This document shows positions 15,368-22,792 of a stretch of 42,928 nucleotides of DNA, in pieces. A program made the position numbers and the translations under genes. Under the pieces are notes generated by a model. The model did no database searches. It had not been told where the DNA came from and was given only the letters and a program-made list of their open reading frames with translations. The stretch's first letter is position 1. The number at the start of each line of letters is the position of its first letter. The DNA comes from JACVRW01 sp034664085 (lineage in GTDB: Bacteria; Actinomycetota; Thermoleophilia; Solirubrobacterales; Thermoleophilaceae). The stretch covers positions 1 to 42,928 of the forward strand of contig JAXDII010000015.1 in the NCBI GenBank assembly GCA_034664085.1. The letters are read 5' to 3'.

Positions 15368-15444
15368 CGATTCGCGCCAATCGAAGGCTGTGCAGTACTT
15401 GCGCGCGCCGTTATCCGACCGCTCTGCGGGGCACGCTCTTGGCG

Positions 15445-17181
15445 ATGACGCTCAGGCGGAACCTCGTGGTCGGCGCCGTGGTGCTCGCCGCGGCCGCCGC
15501 TCAGGCGCTCGTGGGGGCGGAGCGGACGACTTCGGCGACCGAGCCGGACGCCGGCGCGGGCATCCTGGTGCGGTTCGACCGCGATGCCGATCGGGCCGAT
15601 CGGGCTGCGGTTCGGCAGCGGGCCGGGGCGGACTTCGAGGAGTCGCTGCCGCTGTCGGGGCTCCAGGTGGTCGAGCCGCAGCCGGGGCGGTCGGCCGAGG
15701 AGGTCGTGGCGAGCCTCGAGCGCTCCGGCGACGTCCTCTACGCCGAGACTGACGCGACCCGCACGATCACCGCGCTCCCGAACGACCGCCACATGGACAG
15801 GCTCTGGGGCCTCCACAACACCGGCCAGACCGTGGCGGGGGCGGCAGGGACGGCCGACGCCGACATCGACGCGCCGGAGGCCTGGGACGTGACGACCGGA
15901 GCCGCGGGCATCACGGTCGCGGTCGTCGACACCGGTGTGGACTACGGCCATCCGGATCTGGCGCCAAACCTCTGGCGCAACCCCGGGGAGACGGGCGGCG
16001 GTCGCGAGACCAACGGCGTCGACGACGACGCCAACGGATTCGTCGACGACTGGCGCGGCTGGGACTGGGTCGACCGCGACGGCGCCCCCACCGACCCGCA
16101 CGGGCACGGCACCCACGTGGCCGGCACGGTCGGGGCGCGCGGAAACGACGGCGCGGGCGTGGCCGGAGTCGCGTGGCAGGTGGGACTGCTGCCGCTGCGG
16201 GTGCTGGACGCCGCCGGCTCGGGGAAGGTCTCCGACCTGGTGGGGGCGTACGCGTACGCCGGCCGCAAGCAGATCCGCATCGTCAACGCGAGCCTCGGCG
16301 GCGCGCAGTTCTCACAGGCGGAGTACGACGCGATCAGGGCGGCGCCCGAGACGCTCTTCGTCGTCGCCGCGGGCAACGACGGCGTCGACAACGAGCAGAC
16401 CGGCAGCTACCCGTGCAACTACGCGCTTCCCAACATCGTCTGCGTGGCGGCGACAGACCAGAACGACGAGCTCGCCGCCTTCTCGAACTTCGGCCGCACG
16501 ACCGTCGACCTGGCGGCCCCGGGAGTGAACATCGCCAGCACCTGGCCCGGCGGATCCTGGGCGTACATGGATGGCACGTCGATGGCGACGCCGCACGTGG
16601 CCGGGGCGGCCGGGCTCGTGTGGGCGCAGGCGCCCGGCGCCACCGTGGCGCAGGTGCGCCAGGCCCTGCTCTCCGGCGTCGATCCCAAGACCTCGCTGCT
16701 CTCGAAGACCGCCACCGGCGGCCGCCTGAACGCGTTCGGCGCGGTGGGCGCCGTCGCGGGCGCCTCGGTCGCACCGCCGCCGGCGCCGCCGAGCCCGGCC
16801 CCCTTCGTCCCGGCGCCCGCTCCGGCGGCCGCGCCCGGGGCGGCACGCGATAGCGCGGCGCCACGAGTGTGGGTCAGGACGCCGCGGGTGCAGCGGCTGC
16901 GGACGATCCTGCGCCGGGGCATCCGGGTGCGGATCCGCTGCTCGGAGGCGTGCACCGTGCGGCACGAGGTCCTGGTCGCCCGGAAGCGGCTCGGGGTGCG
17001 CAGCGCGCGCGGCGGGGTCGCCCGTGCGGGCTCCGTGGTGATCAGGGTCAGGCTGACGGGGTCCGCCCAGCGCCGCCTGCGACGCGCCGGCTCGGTTCGG
17101 CTGGTGCTGCGCACACGCGCCGTGGACGCGGCCGGCAACGCCCGGATGGTGCGCCGCGTGATCCGAGTACGCCGCCTCTAG
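15445..17181 (+). CDS. Secreted subtilisin-like serine protease (S8) with C-terminal domain
   Basis: Exported protease of 578 residues. A signal peptide (about 1-25) precedes a propeptide (about 36-110) and the catalytic domain with Asp162 (VAVVDTGVD), His221 (HGHGTHVAG), Asn311 (VAAGND) and Ser379 (DGTSMATPHVAG). The sequence NGVDDDANGFVDDWRGWDW is typical of calcium-binding subtilases. A Pro/Ala-rich linker (about 450-475) leads to a basic beta-rich C-terminal domain of about 100 residues with two Cys, similar in style to the C-terminus of the neighbouring oxidase. The ATG at 15445 begins the signal peptide. A tRNA gene starts 13 bases after the stop on the same strand. Confidence 0.95.
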   Translation: MTLRRNLVVGAVVLAAAAAQALVGAERTTSATEPDAGAGILVRFDRDADRADRAAVRQRAGADFEESLPLSGLQVVEPQPGRSAEEVVASLERSGDVLYAETDATRTITALPNDRHMDRLWGLHNTGQTVAGAAGTADADIDAPEAWDVTTGAAGITVAVVDTGVDYGHPDLAPNLWRNPGETGGGRETNGVDDDANGFVDDWRGWDWVDRDGAPTDPHGHGTHVAGTVGARGNDGAGVAGVAWQVGLLPLRVLDAAGSGKVSDLVGAYAYAGRKQIRIVNASLGGAQFSQAEYDAIRAAPETLFVVAAGNDGVDNEQTGSYPCNYALPNIVCVAATDQNDELAAFSNFGRTTVDLAAPGVNIASTWPGGSWAYMDGTSMATPHVAGAAGLVWAQAPGATVAQVRQALLSGVDPKTSLLSKTATGGRLNAFGAVGAVAGASVAPPPAPPSPAPFVPAPAPAAAPGAARDSAAPRVWVRTPRVQRLRTILRRGIRVRIRCSEACTVRHEVLVARKRLGVRSARGGVARAGSVVIRVRLTGSAQRRLRRAGSVRLVLRTRAVDAAGNARMVRRVIRVRRL

Positions 17182-17194
17182 GATTGATCGCCTC

Positions 17195-17283
17195 GGAGGG
17201 GTGCGAGAGTGGTTGAATCGGGCGGTCTCGAAAACCGTTAAGGGCCGCAAGGTCCTTCGAGGGTTCGAATCCCTCCCCCTCCG
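17195..17283 (+). tRNA. tRNA-Ser (anticodon CGA)
   Basis: Class II tRNA of 89 bases with a long variable arm. The acceptor stem GGAGGGG pairs with CCCCTCC at 17276-17282, with discriminator G at 17283. The anticodon loop CTCGAAA places CGA at 17229-17231, which reads UCG. The T arm is GAGGG-TTCGAAT-CCCTC (17259-17275). CCA is not encoded. The gene lies 13 bases after the subtilase stop. Confidence 0.95.
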
Positions 17284-17293
17284 CTCTTGAGGC

Positions 17294-17701
17294 CTAGGCC
17301 GGCGCCACCTGCGCGGTGCAGAACGCGCAGCGCCGCGCGCCCTGCGGGATCTCGCTCAGGCACTCGGGGCACTTGCGCGTGGGCTCGTCCACCGGCGGCT
17401 CGGCGCGCAGGTGTGCCAGCAGCGCGTTGACCGGCTTGATGACGAGGAAGAACACCACCGCGGCGATGATCAGGAACGTCAGCAGCGCGTTGATGAAGTG
17501 TCCGTAGAAGAACTGGCTCCCGTTGATCGTGAAGGTCAGCCCGGAGAAGTCCGGCTCGCCGCCGATGGCGGCGATCAGCGGAGTGACGAAGTCCGTGACC
17601 AGCGCGCTCACCACGGCGGCGAAGGCCGTCCCGATGACGACCGCCACGGCGAGGTCGACGAGGTTGCCGCGCAGGATGAACTCGCGGAATTCCTTGAGCA
17701 T
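17294..17701 (-). CDS. mscL: Large-conductance mechanosensitive channel MscL with C-terminal zinc ribbon
   Basis: Inner-membrane pressure-release channel opened by membrane tension on osmotic downshock. It has 135 residues. The N-terminal MLKEFREFILRGNLVDLAVAVVIG and TM1 (about 15-45) are typical; a periplasmic loop and TM2 (about 67-92) follow. Instead of the usual short cytoplasmic helix the protein ends in a treble-clef-like pair, CPEC (111-114) and CAFC (125-128). The stop lies in a 10-bp palindrome GGCCTAGGCC. ATG 17701 matches the family start. No leaderless-type box is seen. Confidence 0.93.
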   Translation of the reverse strand: MLKEFREFILRGNLVDLAVAVVIGTAFAAVVSALVTDFVTPLIAAIGGEPDFSGLTFTINGSQFFYGHFINALLTFLIIAAVVFFLVIKPVNALLAHLRAEPPVDEPTRKCPECLSEIPQGARRCAFCTAQVAPA

Positions 17702-17751
17702 GCCGACGTGTTCGGCGATGCCGTCGACCGTCCTGCATCGGCCGGACTGGC

Positions 17752-17757
17752 TATGGT
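17752..17757 (+). promoter_or_regulatory. Candidate -10 box of the CBU_0592-like gene
   Basis: TATGGT with a start of transcription expected near 17764, giving a leader of about 22 bases that contains GGAG motifs before the ATG at 17786. No clear -35 is seen. Confidence 0.35.
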
Positions 17758-17785
17758 GGCCCGCCCCCACGGAGCTGGAGCTCAG

Positions 17786-18037
17786 ATGGATCAGATCGTT
17801 CAGGTCGCCGGCGCGCTGCTCGTCCTGATCGCCTTTGCGGCCGCGCAGTTCGACTGGATGAGCCCGCATTCGCGGGCCTACCTGGCGCTCAACCTGGTCG
17901 GCTCGGCGGTGCTGGCCTGGCTCGCCTGGCACGAGGAGCAGTGGGGCTTCCTGCTGCTGGAGGGCGTGTGGGCGGTCGTGTCCGCGTGGGGCCTGGCGCA
18001 GGTGCTGCGCGGCCAGGAGCCCAGGGCGGCGCACTAG
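17786..18037 (+). CDS. CBU_0592-like small membrane protein
   Basis: Membrane protein of 83 residues with three hydrophobic segments (about 5-22, 30-47 and 52-72). It resembles the CBU_0592 group of small bacterial membrane proteins, which are often described near transporters and have no known function. ATG 17786 is preceded by GGAGCTGGAG, one of the few Shine-Dalgarno-like sequences in the window. The flavoprotein gene starts 13 bases after its stop, so cotranscription is likely. Confidence 0.8.
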   Translation: MDQIVQVAGALLVLIAFAAAQFDWMSPHSRAYLALNLVGSAVLAWLAWHEEQWGFLLLEGVWAVVSAWGLAQVLRGQEPRAAH

Positions 18038-18050
18038 CGTCGCCGCCCGC

Positions 18051-19418
18051 ATGGACCGGGACGTCGTCATCGTCGGCGCCGGGGTCGTGGGAGCGGCGAT
18101 CGCGCGAGAGCTGTGCCGGTACGAGCTGGACGTCACCCTGCTGGAGGCAGGTCCCGACGTGGGCGCCGGCACGAGCAAGGCCAACACCGCCCTGCTCCAC
18201 ACCGGATTCGACGCCAAGCCTGGGACGCTCGAGGCGACCCTGGTCGCGCGCGGCTACCGCCGGCTGGCCGAGTACGCGGCGAGCGTCGGCATCCCGGTCG
18301 AGCGCACGGGCGCGCTGCTGGTGGCCTGGGACGACGAGCAGCTCGGCGAGTTCGCGGGCATCGTCGAGCGCTCGCGGGCCAACGGCTACGGCGCGATCCG
18401 GGAGATCACCTCCGAGGAGCTCTACCGCCGCGAGCCCAACCTGGGGCCCGGCGCCCGCGGCGCGCTCGAGGTACCCGACGAGTCCATCATCTGCCCGTTC
18501 ACCACGCCGCTCGCCTTCGCGACAGAGGCGGTGATGGCCGGCTGCGACCTGCGCCGCTCCAAGCCGCTCACCGGCGTGCGGCGCCTCGGCGGGGGCGGCT
18601 TCCGCGTCGAGGCGCCGGGCGGCGCGTTCACCACCCGCCGGCTGGTCAACGCGGCCGGCCTGCGCAGCGACGAGATCGACCGCATGCTCGGGGGCGAGGC
18701 CTTCACCGTGACGCCGCGGCGCGGCGAGCTGATCGTCTTCGACAAGCTCTCGCGGCCGCTCGTGCGCCAGATCGTGCTGGCGGTGCCGACCAAGGTGTCG
18801 AAGGGCGTGCTGGTGGCGCCCACCGTGTTCGGCAACGTGATGGTCGGCCCGACCGCCGAGGACGTCGAGCGCAAGGACGACACCTCCTCCACCGAGGCCG
18901 GCCTGCGCTACCTGCGCGGCGAGGCGGGCCGCATCATGCCGCGGCTGCTCGACTACGAGGTGACGGCGGCCTACGTCGGGCTGCGGGCCGCGACCGAGCA
19001 CACGGACTTCCAGATCCGCTTCGAGGACGGCTACGCGTGCGTGGGCGGCATCCGGTCGACCGGGCTCTCGGCGTCGATGGCGATCGCCGAGCACGTTCGC
19101 GACGGACTGGAGCTCGACCTGCGGCCGCGGGCGGAGCGGCCGCCCCTGCGCATGCCGAACCTCGGCGAGGCCTTCCCGCGGCCCTACCAGCAGGGCGAGC
19201 TCGTCGCCGCGGACACCGACTACGGCCGCGTGGTCTGCTTCTGCGAGCGCGTCACGCGCGGCGAGCTGCGTGACGCGTTCGCCAGCGCGATTCCGCCGGT
19301 CGACCTGGACGGCCTGCGCCGGCGCACGCGCGCGCACATGGGCCGCTGCCAGGGCTTCTTCTGCGGGGCCGAGCTCGCGCGGATGCTTGCCGACCGCAAG
19401 GGGGCCGGCCGTGGCTGA
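18051..19418 (+). CDS. FAD-dependent glycerol-3-phosphate dehydrogenase-like oxidoreductase with [2Fe-2S] domain (GlpA-like)
   Basis: Flavoprotein of 455 residues. The N-terminal Rossmann motif VIVGAGVVGAAIARE (7-20) binds FAD; a DAO-type domain extends to about 355. The C-terminal BFD-like domain has Cys396, Cys398, Cys433 and Cys438 (VVCFCER and GRCQGFFC), a [2Fe-2S] binding pattern. The block SKANTALLHTGFDAKPGT is typical of GlpA-type anaerobic glycerol-3-phosphate dehydrogenases and relatives such as L-2-hydroxyglutarate oxidase. The next gene overlaps by 8 bases and encodes a GlpB-like partner; no GlpC-type subunit is present. The exact substrate is therefore inferred. Confidence 0.88.
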   Translation: MDRDVVIVGAGVVGAAIARELCRYELDVTLLEAGPDVGAGTSKANTALLHTGFDAKPGTLEATLVARGYRRLAEYAASVGIPVERTGALLVAWDDEQLGEFAGIVERSRANGYGAIREITSEELYRREPNLGPGARGALEVPDESIICPFTTPLAFATEAVMAGCDLRRSKPLTGVRRLGGGGFRVEAPGGAFTTRRLVNAAGLRSDEIDRMLGGEAFTVTPRRGELIVFDKLSRPLVRQIVLAVPTKVSKGVLVAPTVFGNVMVGPTAEDVERKDDTSSTEAGLRYLRGEAGRIMPRLLDYEVTAAYVGLRAATEHTDFQIRFEDGYACVGGIRSTGLSASMAIAEHVRDGLELDLRPRAERPPLRMPNLGEAFPRPYQQGELVAADTDYGRVVCFCERVTRGELRDAFASAIPPVDLDGLRRRTRAHMGRCQGFFCGAELARMLADRKGAGRG

Positions 19419-20658
19419 CCGGCCCGTCGCGGTCGTCGGCGGCGGTCCCGCCGGCTTGGCGGCGGCGATCGAGCTGCGCCGGCGCACGGGCCGCGAGGTC
19501 GTCGTGGTCGAGCGCGAGGCCGAGGCCGGCGGGATCCCGCGCCACGCCCGCCATCAGGGCTTCGGCCTGCGCGACCTGCGCCGGCCCCTGAGCGGCCCTG
19601 CGTACGCGCGGCGCTACGCGGAGCTGGCGCGAGCGGCGGGCGCCGAGCTGCTCACGGAGACGATGGTCACCGGCTGGTCGGGGGAGGGGCCGGGCGCGCT
19701 GGAGCTGACAGGTCCCGGCGCCCGCTCGACGCTGGAGCCGGCCGCGGTCGTGCTGGCGAGCGGCTGCCGAGAGCGCCCGCGCCCCGCGCGGCTCGTGCCG
19801 GGCAGCCGCCCGGATGGGGTAATGACCACCGGGATGCTCCAGCAGCTGGTCTACCTGCAGGGACTGCCGGCAGGCGGGCGCGCGCTGGTGGTCGGCGCCG
19901 AGCACGTCAGCTTCTCCGCGATCCTGACGCTCGCCCACGGCGGCGCCCGCACCGTCGCGCTCGCCACCGAGCTCCCGCGCCACCAGTCCCTGGCCGCCTT
20001 CCGGCTCGGGGCGCTGGCGCGCCACCGGGTGCCGGTCTGGACGAGCACGCGCGTGACCGACATCCGGGGCCGCCCACGGGTGGAGGAGGTGGATCTGACC
20101 GACACCGTCACCGGCGGGGTGCGGACCGTCGCCTGCGACACCGTCGTCTTCAGCGCCGACTGGATCCCCGACCACGAGCTGGCGGTGGCCGCCGGGCTGG
20201 AGCTCGACCCGGCCACGCACGGCCCGGCGGTGGACGCCGCGCTGCGCAGCTCGCGGCACGGGGTGTTCGCCGCCGGCAACTTGCTGCACGGCGCCGAGCA
20301 GGCCGACGTCGCGGCGCTCGGGGGCAGGCACGCGGCGGCCGGCGTGGCGGCGTACCTCGACCGCGGCGAGTGGGCCGTGCGGCGCGTGCCGGTCGTCTGC
20401 GACCCGCCGCTCGGCTGGATCGCCCCGAACGCGGTCTCCGACCCGGCCGAGGTCCCGGCGCGCGGCCGCTTCGCCCTGCGTGCGAGCGAGTTCCTGAGTG
20501 CGCCGCGGATCGAGATCGCCCAGGGCGGCCGCCGGCTGTGGAGCGGCAGGGTGGCGCGCGTGATGCCGGGCCGATCGGCGCGGCTGCCGCACGGCTGGAC
20601 GCGGGAGGTCGATCCCGCGGGTGACGAGGTGCGAGTGACGGCACGTGGGGCGGGGTAG
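19411..20658 (+). CDS. FAD/NAD(P)-binding oxidoreductase, partner subunit (GlpB-like)
   Basis: Flavoprotein of 415 residues of the pyridine-nucleotide-disulfide oxidoreductase type. FAD binds at VAVVGGGPAGLAAAIELRRR (6-25); a second Rossmann fold starts near GRALVVGAEHVSFSAILTLA (about 156-176), and FAAGNLLHG marks the second FAD contact. No redox-active CXXC is seen. It starts at GTG inside the end of the GlpA-like gene, so the two are coupled and probably form a heteromer that passes electrons from the substrate through the iron-sulfur cluster to NAD(P) or a quinone. Similar pairs oxidise glycerol-3-phosphate or opines. Confidence 0.85.
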   Translation: MADRPVAVVGGGPAGLAAAIELRRRTGREVVVVEREAEAGGIPRHARHQGFGLRDLRRPLSGPAYARRYAELARAAGAELLTETMVTGWSGEGPGALELTGPGARSTLEPAAVVLASGCRERPRPARLVPGSRPDGVMTTGMLQQLVYLQGLPAGGRALVVGAEHVSFSAILTLAHGGARTVALATELPRHQSLAAFRLGALARHRVPVWTSTRVTDIRGRPRVEEVDLTDTVTGGVRTVACDTVVFSADWIPDHELAVAAGLELDPATHGPAVDAALRSSRHGVFAAGNLLHGAEQADVAALGGRHAAAGVAAYLDRGEWAVRRVPVVCDPPLGWIAPNAVSDPAEVPARGRFALRASEFLSAPRIEIAQGGRRLWSGRVARVMPGRSARLPHGWTREVDPAGDEVRVTARGAG

Positions 20659-20667
20659 AAGGCGCTC

Positions 20668-20880
20668 GTGGAGCACGAAGACGAGACAAGGGACGTGGAC
20701 GAGATGGAGGAGCGCTCCGAGCAGGTCGGCGAGCGGATCGAGGAGGCGCGCGACGACTGGGATGCAAAGCAGCACGACCCAGCCGTCCCCGGCGCACAGC
20801 CCGAGCCAGGCGAGGAAGAGGAGTCCCTGCCTGGCGTGGCCGCGGACGAGGAGCGCGTGGCCGAGGAGGGTGGGCCGTGA
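20668..20880 (+). CDS. Small acidic disordered protein
   Basis: Protein of 70 residues, over a third Glu or Asp, with no hydrophobic core. The first half may form a charged helix (about 8-33) and the rest is Pro/Glu-rich. Function is not recognised. GTG 20668 has AGAAGG 5 bases upstream as a ribosome binding site. It is 9 bases behind the flavoprotein pair and overlaps the next acidic gene by 4 bases (GTGA), so the three belong to one transcript. Third-position GC is high, which supports real coding. Confidence 0.65.
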   Translation: MEHEDETRDVDEMEERSEQVGERIEEARDDWDAKQHDPAVPGAQPEPGEEEESLPGVAADEERVAEEGGP

Positions 20881-21068
20881 CCGAGACGCCTGAGCCATCC
20901 GACCAGCTGCCCGAGGAAGGGCCGGCGGAGCAGGTGCCGGACGATGGCGGCGACGACCCGCGCGAGCGCGCGACCGAGAGCCCCGGCGTGCCCGGCGAGG
21001 AGGAGACCGCCACGGGCAACCCCGACGCCGCGGGCGCCAACGAGGAAGGCGACTCGGACAGCGCGTAA
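20877..21068 (+). CDS. Small acidic disordered protein
   Basis: Protein of 63 residues rich in Glu, Asp, Pro, Gly and Ala, with no predicted fold and no recognised family. Its GTG start overlaps the TGA of the preceding acidic gene. Its TAA stop forms the beginning of the TAACCT box of the zincin gene. Two acidic intrinsically disordered proteins in tandem suggest a shared role, for example hydration or stress protection or binding of a basic partner, but nothing in the sequence proves it. Confidence 0.55.
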   Translation: MTETPEPSDQLPEEGPAEQVPDDGGDDPRERATESPGVPGEEETATGNPDAAGANEEGDSDSA

Positions 21069-21078
21069 CCTCGAGGTC
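21066..21078 (+). promoter_or_regulatory. Leaderless-type -10 box of the zincin gene
   Basis: TAACCT (21066-21071), 7 bases before GTG 21079. The TAA is also the stop codon of the preceding gene. Confidence 0.4.
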
Positions 21079-21654
21079 GTGCTCGACACGCTGCGGGGGC
21101 CGATCAAGGCGGGCATCGCCGCGCTCTTCGCGGTCGGCCTCCTGCTGCTCCTGCTCAACCCGCCGTCGCTGTCAGGTGCGGAGAGCCTCGCGGCGTTCAT
21201 CGGCGCCGGGCTGGTGCTGGCGCTGCTGACGGCGTGGGCGTTCGTGGCGCTGACCGGCCCGGACGCGATGCCCGAGCACGAGTTCGAGCGGCTCGTGCGC
21301 CGCAGCGAGGAGCTTGCGCGGCGGCCGGACCTGGGCGTCGGGACCAGCGAGTTCGACCTGCTCGTGGCCGAGGCGATCGACCGGCTGCCGCCGGACTTCC
21401 AGCGCCTGCTCGACCAGACCCCGGTGGTCGTGTCGCACCTCGGGCGGGAGAACCGCGCCTACGGGCACTACTTCGGGGACACCGTCGCCCGCGACGACTA
21501 CCCCGACCGCATCGTCCTCTACCAGGACACGCTGGAGCGCGACTTCGGGCACGACCCGGAGCTGCTGCGCGCCCAGGTCGAGCGCACGCTCCTACACGAG
21601 CTGGCCCACCACCTGGGCTGGCACGAGCACGGCGTGCGCGAACTCGGGCTCTAG
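21079..21654 (+). CDS. Membrane-anchored zincin-like metallopeptidase
   Basis: Protein of 191 residues. Two N-terminal transmembrane helices (about 11-27 and 36-58) precede a soluble domain of the metallopeptidase family often called Zincin_1. The zinc motif HExxH is HELAH at 173-177, in the conserved ending HELAHHLGWHEHGVRELG. Known family members are usually soluble and about 120-140 residues long, so the membrane anchor is an addition. The substrate is unknown. GTG 21079 follows a TAACCT box by 7 bases. tRNA-Ser(GGA) starts 15 bases after its stop. Confidence 0.85.
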   Translation: MLDTLRGPIKAGIAALFAVGLLLLLLNPPSLSGAESLAAFIGAGLVLALLTAWAFVALTGPDAMPEHEFERLVRRSEELARRPDLGVGTSEFDLLVAEAIDRLPPDFQRLLDQTPVVVSHLGRENRAYGHYFGDTVARDDYPDRIVLYQDTLERDFGHDPELLRAQVERTLLHELAHHLGWHEHGVRELGL

Positions 21655-21669
21655 GCTTAGCCCCCGCCT

Positions 21670-21758
21670 GGAGAGGTGACCGAGCGGCTGAAGGTGCACG
21701 ACTGGAAATCGTGTGGGCGGGTCAAACTGCCTCGAGGGTTCGAATCCCTCCCTCTCCG
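21670..21758 (+). tRNA. tRNA-Ser (anticodon GGA)
   Basis: Class II tRNA of 89 bases. The acceptor stem GGAGAGG pairs with CCTCTCC at 21751-21757, with discriminator G at 21758. The anticodon loop CTGGAAA places GGA at 21704-21706, which reads UCC and UCU. The T arm is GAGGG-TTCGAAT-CCCTC. CCA is not encoded. It is the second tRNA-Ser within 4.5 kb. Confidence 0.95.
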
Positions 21759-21772
21759 TTCGACCCCCGTGG

Positions 21773-21889
21773 CTAGCCCTCGAGCAGGGAGCGCACGGTG
21801 GCCGCGCGCAGCTGGGCGAGGCTGACGACGCCGTGCTGGCGGAGCGCGAGTCGCAGGATCGCGCGCCCACGTGCGGCCATGGCCGCCAT
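21773..21889 (-). pseudogene. Short frame resembling the N-terminal helix-turn-helix of AbiEi-type or DUF559-type proteins (fragment)
   Basis: A 38-codon frame from ATG 21889 to TAG 21773-21775 with about 90% G or C at the third position. The peptide contains LRLALRQHGVVSLAQLRAA, which resembles the start of proteins with an AbiEi-like N-terminal winged helix (QHGVVxxAQL). In those families the protein continues for 150 residues or more; here it stops after LLEG, 14 bases from the 3' end of tRNA-Ser(GGA). It is probably a remnant left by gene loss or integration at the tRNA, or a genuine micro-protein. Confidence 0.45.
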
Positions 21890-21937
21890 CGTGGCGGCCG
21901 GCGCGTTACGCGTGGGTTGCGGGCGTTACAACCGGGC

Positions 21938-22150
21938 TCAGGCCGCGCGGCGCAGCTCGTCGCTGCCGCGGCGGCGCGGCAGTTGCGCCACCGTTGCATC
22001 GGGCGCGGGGACTGTCGAGATTGCGATCGCGATCAGGGCGCAGCCGCAGCTGTCGCAGATCAGGAGATCGAGCTCGGCGGGGTCGGCCGCCCAGTGCTCG
22101 GTCTCCTCGGCGCAGGTCTCGTCGGTGCAGATCAGGGTTGCGTGAAGCAC
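21938..22150 (-). CDS. Small cysteine-containing hypothetical protein
   Basis: Protein of 70 residues from GTG 22150. It begins MLHATLICTDETCAEETEHW and continues with LICDSCGCALIAIAIS, giving five Cys (C8, C13 and the CDSCGC cluster), a likely zinc-ribbon-like knuckle. The last 25 residues are polar and variable. I recognise this only as a conserved-looking hypothetical of this kind of actinobacterium. It follows the methyltransferase gene on the same strand with a 33-base gap. Confidence 0.65.
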   Translation of the reverse strand: MLHATLICTDETCAEETEHWAADPAELDLLICDSCGCALIAIAISTVPAPDATVAQLPRRRGSDELRRAA

Positions 22151-22183
22151 CGACCCATCGTGGGAGCGCGGTCGGACGGAACG

Positions 22184-22792
22184 TCAGGCCGGCTGCAGGC
22201 GGGTGAAGTGCCAGAGCCGGCCGCCGAGCGCCCGCTCGACCTTCAGGCCCGATGCGGCGGCACGGGTGCGCAGCGCCCGGTGGGTGACCATGTGCGGGTC
22301 GCCGAACAGCTCGCCCACCACGATGCGGCCGCCCGGCCTGACGACCCGGCGCAATTCGCGCAGCGCGGCGCCCTGGTCGGGTATCTCGCCGAGCACCGTG
22401 ACGAGATAGGCGCCGTCGTAGCTGTCGTCCGCGAAGGGCAGTGAGCGGGCGTCGGCGCAGGTGGGGACGATGTTGCCGATGCCCTGCTCGGTAGCGCGCT
22501 CGACGGTGTGGTCGAGCATCTCCTGCTGGACGTCGAGGACGTCGAGTCGGCCGCCCGGCTCCAGCCAGCCGGCCACGTGCAGCGCGTAGTAGCCGGTGCC
22601 CGGTCCGACCTCCAGCAGGCGCTCGCCGGGCTGAGGCTCGAGGATCTCGCGCAGCCGCGCCCGCGTGATGAACGGGTGCGGCGCCTCCACCCAGAAGCGC
22701 TGCGAGTAGGGACAGGCCGACGGGTTCTTGCGCCACCAGAGCGCCGTCCCAGCCACAGCCGCCGCTCCCGCTGCCAGGAGCCGGCGGATCAC
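22184..22792 (-). CDS. Class I SAM-dependent methyltransferase, membrane-anchored
   Basis: Methyltransferase of 202 residues. An N-terminal hydrophobic helix (about 5-20) could anchor it. The SAM-binding motif I is LLEVGPGTGYYA (about 59-70), motif II lies in RLDVLDVQQEML, and motif IV is in YDGAYLVTVLGEIPD. It resembles ubiquinone/menaquinone- and phospholipid-type methyltransferases, but the acceptor is unknown. GTG 22792 overlaps the stop of the upstream small gene by 4 bases (GTGA), so translation is coupled. Confidence 0.85.
   Translation of the reverse strand: MIRRLLAAGAAAVAGTALWWRKNPSACPYSQRFWVEAPHPFITRARLREILEPQPGERLLEVGPGTGYYALHVAGWLEPGGRLDVLDVQQEMLDHTVERATEQGIGNIVPTCADARSLPFADDSYDGAYLVTVLGEIPDQGAALRELRRVVRPGGRIVVGELFGDPHMVTHRALRTRAAASGLKVERALGGRLWHFTRLQPA

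Noticed and set aside
7796..17181. Subtilase-oxidase-subtilase block as a lantibiotic or bacteriocin maturation cluster
   Set aside because: No precursor peptide, modification enzyme or ABC exporter is present; the proteins look like general secreted enzymes.
17284..17300. Terminator at the GGCCTAGGCC palindrome behind tRNA-Ser(CGA)
   Set aside because: The palindrome has no loop and no T-run, so it cannot form an intrinsic terminator.
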